A stretch of DNA of 64,000 bases, taken from the NCBI RefSeq assembly GCF_014904815.1, contig NZ_JACZFR010000006.1, positions 1 through 64,000 on the forward strand. Reading direction: 5' to 3'. Under the pieces are notes generated by a model. It saw only the letters and a list, made by a program, of their open reading frames with translations. It made no database searches and was not told the origin of the DNA. Of this stretch, positions 57,070 through 64,000 are shown one piece after another. Position 1 is the first letter of the stretch, and each line of letters opens with the position of its first letter. The DNA is from Microbulbifer taiwanensis (GTDB lineage: Bacteria > Pseudomonadota > Gammaproteobacteria > Pseudomonadales > Cellvibrionaceae). The position numbers and the translations under genes were made by a program.

Positions 57070-60000
57070 GCTATTCAGTAACCACTTACACTGACTCCAG
57101 TTTGACTGATGGTCAGGGCTTTGTTCATACATGGATTGAGGTAACAAATCATGAGACAGGGGATACTACTACTTATAGTTATGGCCCAGAGAGTGGAAGT
57201 GACACTTTTAATGGTAACGGGGATTGGGCTGATCAGGAGAATCCAGACAGAATAAGTGAGGACAGAACTCAAGAAATCACGAAAGATCAATATGACGCAA
57301 TTAGAAAGGAAGGTGATCGCCTGAGAGATAATCCGCCTACTTATGATTTATTTCCGGAAAGGGAAGATGGAGAGCATAATTGCGTTACGATGTCTGATCA
57401 TTTATTGCAGCAGGCTGGGATAAATGACTTGGATGGTTTAGAGACGCCGGGTAGTGTTGAAGACAGGCTTAGAGAGTTAAATGAAAATGACGCTAATGGA
57501 GGTGCTGGTGGAGCTGCTGGAGATTCAGCCGAAGCTGGCAGTGGTGGATCTAATCGTGGTATTCCCAGAGATCCTTTAGTTTTGGATTTAGATGGGGATG
57601 GAATAGAGTTGTCATCATTAGCTGAAAGTGATGCCTATTTCGATCTTAATGGTGATGGTTTCGCAACACGCACCTCATGGCTGAATGGTGATGATGGCTT
57701 CCTGGCCTTGGATCGCAATGCAGATGGCACCATCAACGACATCAGTGAGCTGTTTGGCAGCCCCGAGCGCACCGGTTACGAAGAGCTTTCCGATCTGGAT
57801 AGCAATGCCGATGGCATGATCGACGCGAATGACGAGCGCTTTGCCGAGCTACAGATCTGGCAGGATGTCAATGGTGATGGTGTAAGCCAATCTGACGAGC
57901 TTCAGTCACTGACAGATCTGGGGATAGCCAAAATTAGCTTGGCTTATGCGGAGGTCGATGAGCAGGCTGGTGCGGATGCACAAATTGCACGGCAAGGTAC
58001 TTTTACCTGGTCCGATGGTTCACAGGGAGTAGCGGCCGAGACGTCAGGCATTGCCGCCGACGTTCTGTTCGCATCCGATCCCACCTTCACACACTTTGTT
58101 GGTGAGGTAACCCTGGACCCCGATGTATTGGCGGTTTCCGATATCAAGGGATATGGACAGATGCCCAACTTGCATCAGGCCATGAGTCTTGACAGCGACT
58201 TGAAAGACTATGCGCTCAGCCTGCTTAGTGCGCCGACCGCAGAATCATTGCTGGCTGGCTTTGAAGGCTTGCTCGTCAAATGGGCGGGCGTCGAAGGTAT
58301 TGCCATCGACGATATAGACCCCAATCATCGGCTCAACGTCAATTCCGAAACAGGCCTCGTCGATTTCCGCTTGGCAGGTGAATCCTTTACCTTGGAGCAA
58401 TTGGGAATAATCAAGCAGTACGCCGGCTTGGATGCATTGCTGTTGGGTGATGGGCAGTGGCGCGAAGATGGAAAACTTGTCACCACCGGGGGGTATTATC
58501 GCCAGGCCTACAATGAGCTGTCCCGAAATCTACTGGTGAAGCTCTCGGTGGCCAGTGGCTTACTGGCGGATATCGCCCCCGGATTGTCTTACGATTCGGC
58601 CACCGACTTGCTCACTACCAGTACCGATATTGGCGCTCCAGTACTCGACGATGCGCTGGCCGATATCGCCGCTGCGTTGGGTGACGAGGAGGTGATAGCC
58701 AAACAGTGGCTGAAGCTGACCGCATTAGTGGAGATAGATCCGTCCGCTCGCCCTGAGCTCTCGGATGCAATTGGCCGTATCGTCTCCTCATACGGTGATA
58801 TCGAGTCATTGCTGCCGGCTTTCGAGAATCCGGTATTTGAATACTTGGATATCGACTCCAGCATTGGGTCCTCCGGTGCCGATATTATCTATGGTGGTGA
58901 GCCCGAGGACGTAATCGTCGGTTTCGACGGCAACGACCGCCTGTACGGGCGTTCCGGCGATGATGCATTGTATGGCAATGGCGACGACGATTACCTCTAT
59001 GGGGAGGCGGGCAGTGATATCCTCGATGGCGGCGATGGCCGCGATCGGCTGTACGGTGGTGACGGCGACGATACTCTGCGCGGTGGTACGGGCGTGAATG
59101 ACTATCTGTCGGGTGGTGCCGGCAGCGACACTTACTTGTTCGGTGCCGGAGACGGCAACACCACTGTGTACAACTACGACAAGGGTGCGGAGCGCAGCGA
59201 TGTTCTGCGCTTCCTGGAAGGAGTAGAGGCGAGTGACGTCGTAGCCACGCGTAACAGTAACAACCTTTTACTGACCATCGGTGCAACCGGTGAGGTGATT
59301 ACCGTCTCGAACTACTTCAACAGCGACGGCGCCGGTGGTTACGCCCTGAATACCATCGAGTTCGTCGATGGCACCGCCTGGGATGTTGATACTGTCAAGC
59401 AAAAAGTGCTCACCCCCACTGAAGGCTCTGATGAGATCTGGGGCTATGATGCCACCGATGACAACTTGGAAGGGCTCGGCGGTAATGACCAACTGCGTGG
59501 TCAAGCAGGCGCCGACACATTGGATGGTGGCACCGGTAACGATACGATCTACGGTGGCGAGGGCAACGATGACCTGAGCGGCGGCGAAGGCCGGGATTAC
59601 CTGTATGGTGATGCCGGAGATGATGTTCTCAATGGTGGTGCCGGTAATGACTCCCTGAGAGGTGGGGGCGGCAACGATATCTACGATATTGTCAGCGGCG
59701 ACGGCCACGACACCATCTGGGAGGTCTCCAACGCAGAAGATAATGACAGGTTGCGTCTGGGGGAAAACATTCTGCCGGAAAATACGGTACTACTTCGCCG
59801 CGGTTGGGATCTTCTGATCGAAATTGATACTGGCGAGCAGTCCGTTCGAGTTTCCAACTATTTCCGTGACGACGCGACTAGCGGCCAAGCGGTGGATGCC
59901 ATCGAGTTTTCTGATGGCACTGTCTGGGATATCGATACCGTCAAACAAAAAGTACTGGTTCCCACCGAAGGCGCCGACGAAATATGGGGTTACGATGCCA

Positions 60001-63000
60001 CAGACGATAACCTGCAAGGCCTCGGCGGTAGTGACCAATTACGCGGACAGGCGGGCGCCGATGTTTTGGATGGCGGTGCGGGCAACGATGCGATCTACGG
60101 CGGCGATGGAAACGACCAACTGATCGGGGGCGAAGGCCGGGATTCCCTGCGCGGCGATGCCGGGGATGATCTTCTCAGCGGTGGCACCGGTAATGATTCC
60201 CTGATGGGAGGTGCCGGCAATGACGTCTACGATATCGCCAGCGGCGATGGCCATGACACCATCCAGGAGATCTCCAGTGCAGACGACAATGACAGGCTGC
60301 GCCTGGGAGAAAATATCCTGCCGGAGAATACCGTACTGCTCCGTCGCGGTTGGGATCTTCTGATCGAAATCGACAGTGGTGGCCAATCTGTTCGGGTCTC
60401 CAATTATTTCCGTGATGATGCCACCAGCGGCCAGGCAATTGATGCTATCGAGTTTGCCGATGGCACCGTTTGGGATATCGATACTGTCAAGGAGAAGGTG
60501 CTTATACCCACAGAGGGCGCCGATGAAATCTGGGGTTATGATGCAACGGATGACCAGCTTACAGGTCTGGCCGGAAACGATTTTATAGAAGGCCAGGCAG
60601 GCAACGATACGATCGACGCCGGTGATGGCGAAGATCGTATTTATGGCGGCGATGGCAACGATTTTCTGTCAGGCGGTAAAGGCAACGACACCCTGTACGG
60701 TGAACAGGGAAGCGATACTTATATCTTCAGCCTCGGCGATGGTATCGACACCATCCTGGATCGGAACCAGAGTGGGGCCGATATCAATACCCTGCAGTTT
60801 GGACCGGATATCACTTCGGATGACCTCTGGGTGCGCCGCAGTGGCGACGACCTGGTGCTCTATCACCAGAATATGCAGGACCGGGTAACTGTCCAGCGCT
60901 ACTTTGAAGAGGACGGGCTTGGCGAATACGCCCTGAGCCATATCCGCTTCGATGACGGCACTGAACTGGACCTGGCGGCGCTGAAGGAGCGCGCCATTCA
61001 GCCCACGGAAGAAAGCGATACCATTTACGGATTTTCCACCAACGATGTGCTCACCGGCCTGGGGGGGAATGACAATCTCCATGGCCAGCAGGGCGACGAC
61101 ATAATCCTCGGTCAGGACGGCGAGGACCGTCTATATGGCGAGGAAGGTCAGGACGAACTGCAGGGTGGCCTGGGTGACGACACACTGAATGGCGGCAAGG
61201 ACAGCGATCGTTTGTTTGGCCAGGAGGGTAACGACTCTCTCTACGGCAACGATGGCGACGACCAGTTGTCGGGCGGGCTGGGCGATGACTACCTGGAGGG
61301 CGGTGCTGGCGACGACAAGTACTACTTCACCGCGGGTGATGGCCAGGACACTATTGTCGATAGCGGCACCATCTATATCTATGTCAGCGATATTGAGCTT
61401 GAGGATGTTGTTTTCCGCCGGGACGGCCTCGATCTCAATGTGCTTTTTAAGCAAAGTGAGTCTGACAAAATTACCATCCGCGATTACTTCCCCGATTATA
61501 GCGGTATTGCCGGAAGGAAAATTGGATTCCATCAGGCACTCTACGGCACGTCTTGGGATGTTTCTGCTGAGGAAATAAATAGCAAGATGCTAGAGGGTAC
61601 TGAAAATGCAGATTACATTTTTGGTAACGTCAACTCCAATATAGTAGATGGCTTGACGGGTGATGACATCATAGATGGCTATGATGGAGACGATGAACTT
61701 AGTGGAAATATAGGTAATGACCGCCTCATCGGTGGTAAGGGTGACGATCTCCTGATAGGCGGTGTCGGTGATGATGTCTTGACTGGTGGTGAGGGAAGTG
61801 ATCTCTATCAGTTTAGCAGTGGTGATGGAAAAGATCAGATCAATAATAGTGATACTGATGGAACAGATCAGATCAATAATAGTGATACTGATGGAACAGA
61901 TCAGATCAATAATAGTGATACTGATGGAACAGATCAGATCAATAATAGTGATACTGATGGAACAGATCAGATCAATAATAGTGATACTGATGGAACAGAT
62001 CAGATCAATAATAGTGATACTGATGGAACAGATCAGATCAATAATAGTGATACTGATGGAACAGACACTGTGGTATTTACTGCAGATGTATCACCGGAAT
62101 CCGTTTCCGTCTCCCGCTCGGGCGACAACCTGTTGCTGGATTACGGCTCCGGGGACCAGGTGCTGGTGCACAACTTTTTCCGCGAAGAGGGGGCCAGCAG
62201 CTATGCCATCGACGAGGTCCGCTTCGACGACGGTACTGTCTGGGATCGGGAAGCCCTGCTGGATATGGCGCTGATCGGCGCCGACAGCGACGACAACCTG
62301 ATCGGCTACAGCACGGACGATGTGCTGGAAGGTCATGGCGGCGCCGATGTGCTGCAAGCCCACGCAGGCAACGACAGCCTGTCCGGTGGTGCCGGTGATG
62401 ACCGGCTGTACGGCGGTGAGGGCAACGACATCCTTGTGGGTGGCACAGGCAGCGACGAGCTGTCCGGCGGCTCCGGTGATGATATTTACCGCTTCACCCG
62501 CGGCGATGGTCTGGACACGCTTGCTGATACCGGCGGTGCGGATCGGGTGGAGTTCACTGATATCGCCTCCAGCGAGGTGCGCGTACGCCGCGAGGGCGCG
62601 AACCTGGTGATCAGCCTGCCGGGCACTGCGGACAAATTGATCCTTTCCAGCCAGTACCAGGGTGAGGAGTTGAGCGCAGCCGATACCAGTTTTGAATCCG
62701 TCTCCTTTAGCGACGGCGTCACCTGGGATTTCGCCGCATTGATGGACAGAGCCATTGCCGGCAGTACGGACGGCGATGTGATCCAGGGCTTCAGTGCCGA
62801 CGAAGTGATCGAAACCCTCGGCGGAGACGATAGCGTACATGCCGGTGCCGGTAGCGACCGGGTCGACGGCGGTGCGGGCAGTGATGTGCTGTATGGCGAG
62901 CTCGGCAATGACCATCTGCTGGGTGGCGACGGTGTCGATACCTTGCACGGCGGTGGCGGTGATGACGAGCTGTTCGGCCAAGCGGGTGCCGATATCCTCC

Positions 63001-64000
63001 ATGGGGATAGTGGCGACGACCAGCTGTACGGCGGACTGGATAACGACGAGCTATCCGGCGGCAGCGGCGCAGACACGCTTTCCGGGGGCACAGGTGATGA
63101 TCTGCTGCGCGGCGGCAGTGACAACGATAGCCTCCACGGCGACGCCGGCAACGACAAGCTCTACGGCGATAGTGGCGAGGACTCGCTGCACGGTGGCGAT
63201 GGCGACGACGAACTCTATGGTTCGGGCCAGCTGTATGGCGACGCCGGCGCGGACTTGTTGGAGGGCACCGGAACCCTGGCCGGTGGTGCGGACAATGACG
63301 AACTGCGCGGTCTGGGTTCTGCCACCCTGCTGGGCGGGGCCGGTGACGACACTCTGATTGCCGATATCGATCCCTGGTCCGGCAGCGCCAGCACCCTCGC
63401 CGGCGGCACCGGCGACGACACCCTGTACGGCTCCTTCGGCGACGATATTTACCAGTTCAATCTCGGCGACGGCCGCGACACGCTGATCGAGCGCCGCGAC
63501 GGTGAGGCTTACAGCAATGTCGATCCGTCCGCGGATACCCTGCAGTTCGGCGCCGGCATCGATGCCGAGGACCTGCAGTTTGTTCGCACCGGTGACGACC
63601 TGCAGGTGCAACACAGCAACGGCACCGATGCGATCACCATCCGCAATTGGTTCCAGGAGCCGACCGATCACTACAAGGTAAACCGCTTCGAGTTTGCCGG
63701 CGGCACTGTGCTCACCGACACGGATGTGGAAGCGCGCACAGTGACCCTGGGAACCGATGGGGCGGACACCCTGCTGGGCTACCGCGATTTGCACGAGGAA
63801 ATCCGTGCGGGTGCCGGCGACGACCAAGTCTGGGGTCGCACCGGCAACGACGAAATCCACGGCGAAGCCGGGAACGACTACCTGGACGGCGAAGAGGGCG
63901 ACGATCGCCTGTTCGGCGGCGACGGTGTCGACAACCTGGTGGGGCGCAGTGGCGACGATCACATCGAGGGTGGCCTGGGCGGTGACAGCCTCCAGGGTGG
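57066..64000 (+). CDS. Giant self-processing RTX protein with N-terminal papain-like domain (partial, runs off window)
   Basis: More than 2311 residues, stop not reached. (1) Residues 1-140: GFVHTWIEVTNHETG with His21 and HNCVTMSDHLLQQAGI with Cys106 resemble a permuted papain-fold (NlpC/LRAT-like) hydrolase, in which His precedes Cys; inference. (2) A Gly/Ala linker. (3) Residues 169-300: starting at the bond Asp169-Pro170 in GIPRDPLVLDLDGDGIEL, calcium loops (DLNGDGFA, DRNADGTIND, DSNADGMIDANDE, DVNGDGVSQSDE) match the self-processing module of FrpC, which cuts the Asp-Pro bond in calcium. (4) Residues 300-600: helical region with LHQAMSLDSDLKDYALSLL. (5) From about residue 605: RTX nonapeptides (GGxGxDxLx) alternating with HCBP-related domains (VSNYFRDD...IEFSDGTVWDIDTV). 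Cargo of the type I system upstream, secreted C-terminus first. Confidence 0.9.
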   Translation, partial: MSYSVTTYTDSSLTDGQGFVHTWIEVTNHETGDTTTYSYGPESGSDTFNGNGDWADQENPDRISEDRTQEITKDQYDAIRKEGDRLRDNPPTYDLFPEREDGEHNCVTMSDHLLQQAGINDLDGLETPGSVEDRLRELNENDANGGAGGAAGDSAEAGSGGSNRGIPRDPLVLDLDGDGIELSSLAESDAYFDLNGDGFATRTSWLNGDDGFLALDRNADGTINDISELFGSPERTGYEELSDLDSNADGMIDANDERFAELQIWQDVNGDGVSQSDELQSLTDLGIAKISLAYAEVDEQAGADAQIARQGTFTWSDGSQGVAAETSGIAADVLFASDPTFTHFVGEVTLDPDVLAVSDIKGYGQMPNLHQAMSLDSDLKDYALSLLSAPTAESLLAGFEGLLVKWAGVEGIAIDDIDPNHRLNVNSETGLVDFRLAGESFTLEQLGIIKQYAGLDALLLGDGQWREDGKLVTTGGYYRQAYNELSRNLLVKLSVASGLLADIAPGLSYDSATDLLTTSTDIGAPVLDDALADIAAALGDEEVIAKQWLKLTALVEIDPSARPELSDAIGRIVSSYGDIESLLPAFENPVFEYLDIDSSIGSSGADIIYGGEPEDVIVGFDGNDRLYGRSGDDALYGNGDDDYLYGEAGSDILDGGDGRDRLYGGDGDDTLRGGTGVNDYLSGGAGSDTYLFGAGDGNTTVYNYDKGAERSDVLRFLEGVEASDVVATRNSNNLLLTIGATGEVITVSNYFNSDGAGGYALNTIEFVDGTAWDVDTVKQKVLTPTEGSDEIWGYDATDDNLEGLGGNDQLRGQAGADTLDGGTGNDTIYGGEGNDDLSGGEGRDYLYGDAGDDVLNGGAGNDSLRGGGGNDIYDIVSGDGHDTIWEVSNAEDNDRLRLGENILPENTVLLRRGWDLLIEIDTGEQSVRVSNYFRDDATSGQAVDAIEFSDGTVWDIDTVKQKVLVPTEGADEIWGYDATDDNLQGLGGSDQLRGQAGADVLDGGAGNDAIYGGDGNDQLIGGEGRDSLRGDAGDDLLSGGTGNDSLMGGAGNDVYDIASGDGHDTIQEISSADDNDRLRLGENILPENTVLLRRGWDLLIEIDSGGQSVRVSNYFRDDATSGQAIDAIEFADGTVWDIDTVKEKVLIPTEGADEIWGYDATDDQLTGLAGNDFIEGQAGNDTIDAGDGEDRIYGGDGNDFLSGGKGNDTLYGEQGSDTYIFSLGDGIDTILDRNQSGADINTLQFGPDITSDDLWVRRSGDDLVLYHQNMQDRVTVQRYFEEDGLGEYALSHIRFDDGTELDLAALKERAIQPTEESDTIYGFSTNDVLTGLGGNDNLHGQQGDDIILGQDGEDRLYGEEGQDELQGGLGDDTLNGGKDSDRLFGQEGNDSLYGNDGDDQLSGGLGDDYLEGGAGDDKYYFTAGDGQDTIVDSGTIYIYVSDIELEDVVFRRDGLDLNVLFKQSESDKITIRDYFPDYSGIAGRKIGFHQALYGTSWDVSAEEINSKMLEGTENADYIFGNVNSNIVDGLTGDDIIDGYDGDDELSGNIGNDRLIGGKGDDLLIGGVGDDVLTGGEGSDLYQFSSGDGKDQINNSDTDGTDQINNSDTDGTDQINNSDTDGTDQINNSDTDGTDQINNSDTDGTDQINNSDTDGTDQINNSDTDGTDTVVFTADVSPESVSVSRSGDNLLLDYGSGDQVLVHNFFREEGASSYAIDEVRFDDGTVWDREALLDMALIGADSDDNLIGYSTDDVLEGHGGADVLQAHAGNDSLSGGAGDDRLYGGEGNDILVGGTGSDELSGGSGDDIYRFTRGDGLDTLADTGGADRVEFTDIASSEVRVRREGANLVISLPGTADKLILSSQYQGEELSAADTSFESVSFSDGVTWDFAALMDRAIAGSTDGDVIQGFSADEVIETLGGDDSVHAGAGSDRVDGGAGSDVLYGELGNDHLLGGDGVDTLHGGGGDDELFGQAGADILHGDSGDDQLYGGLDNDELSGGSGADTLSGGTGDDLLRGGSDNDSLHGDAGNDKLYGDSGEDSLHGGDGDDELYGSGQLYGDAGADLLEGTGTLAGGADNDELRGLGSATLLGGAGDDTLIADIDPWSGSASTLAGGTGDDTLYGSFGDDIYQFNLGDGRDTLIERRDGEAYSNVDPSADTLQFGAGIDAEDLQFVRTGDDLQVQHSNGTDAITIRNWFQEPTDHYKVNRFEFAGGTVLTDTDVEARTVTLGTDGADTLLGYRDLHEEIRAGAGDDQVWGRTGNDEIHGEAGNDYLDGEEGDDRLFGGDGVDNLVGRSGDDHIEGGLGGDSLQG
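59388..60479. repeat. Two tandem 546-bp modules in the RTX gene
   Basis: The segment from DTVKQKV at 59388 recurs at 59934 and again begins at 60480, an exact 546-bp (182-residue) period. Each unit holds about seven RTX nonapeptides plus one linker domain (LGENILPENTVLLRRGWDLL). The units are very similar at the protein level, which fits recent in-frame duplication. Confidence 0.85.
61833..62063. repeat. Seven tandem copies of a 33-bp in-frame minisatellite
   Basis: The unit encodes DQINNSDTDGT and repeats at 61833, 61866, 61899, 61932, 61965, 61998 and 62031 with no visible base change. It is placed inside an RTX linker (SSGDGK...DTVVF) at residues 1590-1666. Any change in copy number keeps the reading frame. 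Confidence 0.97.

Noticed and set aside
61833..62063. Possible CRISPR array
   Set aside because: Units are contiguous with no spacers and are in frame within the RTX gene.
59268..63962. Several long antisense frames and a plus-strand frame rich in MEQIRSI repeats over the RTX gene
   Set aside because: They follow the periodic RTX codons and the 33-bp minisatellite; the main frame is open from 57066 to the window end.

Overview
The window is GC-rich DNA from a Gram-negative gammaproteobacterium. LPS genes, an outer-membrane TolC, MCE lipid-transport genes, a nudF-yqiB-cpdA-yqiA-parE cluster in the usual gammaproteobacterial order, a TonB-dependent receptor next to tryptophan-halogenase-like genes, a GH3 lipoprotein and a poly-serine-linker lipoprotein together suggest a marine polysaccharide degrader of the Cellvibrionales (Microbulbifer or a relative). 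The genus is an inference; no rRNA or tRNA gene was seen.

Layout: (1) 0.3-7.8 kb, envelope polysaccharide genes: O-antigen ligase, UDP-glucose dehydrogenase, ELM1-like protein, YrbL-like kinase, a glycosyltransferase and Kdo transferase, with a 164-bp MITE-like element whose target duplication supplies the stop codon of the kinase gene. (2) 7.9-14.8 kb, TolC, then a LetAB-type lipid-transport operon in which LetA is two genes and LetB has six MCE domains, then two DUF4136 lipoproteins. (3) 14.9-17.0 kb, two more glycosyltransferases. (4) 17.3-23.0 kb, nudF-yqiB-cpdA-lipoprotein-yqiA-parE. (5) 23.0-30.6 kb, a rearranged zone: three directly repeated copies of the mmsB 3' end, an intact and a broken RAYT transposase, two lipoproteins of lower GC, then mmsB-mmsA. 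(6) 30.7-36.8 kb, GNAT, a PhoD-like phosphatase with fibronectin-II-like modules, an RhlE-type helicase, an M20 amidohydrolase and a TPR protein. (7) 36.8-50.2 kb, a probable carbohydrate-uptake locus: an ABC importer with a binding protein fused to its permease, a TonB receptor, two halogenase-like flavoproteins and a GH3 glucosidase. (8) 50.4-64.0 kb, a type I secretion system (ABC exporter and HlyD adaptor), an AT-rich stretch of unknown small and membrane genes, and a giant RTX protein that runs off the window.

The strongest candidate for something new is region 8. The RTX protein starts with a domain that looks like a permuted papain-fold hydrolase (His21 and Cys106). It continues with an FrpC-type self-processing module beginning at an Asp169-Pro170 bond, then a long RTX array that contains a 546-bp internal duplication and a seven-copy 33-bp in-frame minisatellite. 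The small membrane protein that overlaps its start codon is a candidate immunity or accessory protein. Region 7 is the second candidate because of the SBP-permease fusion and paired inverted half-sites before the TonB receptor and GH3 genes.

The window is also rich in short dispersed hairpins of the GTAGG...CCTAC type, consistent with REP elements served by the RAYT transposase.
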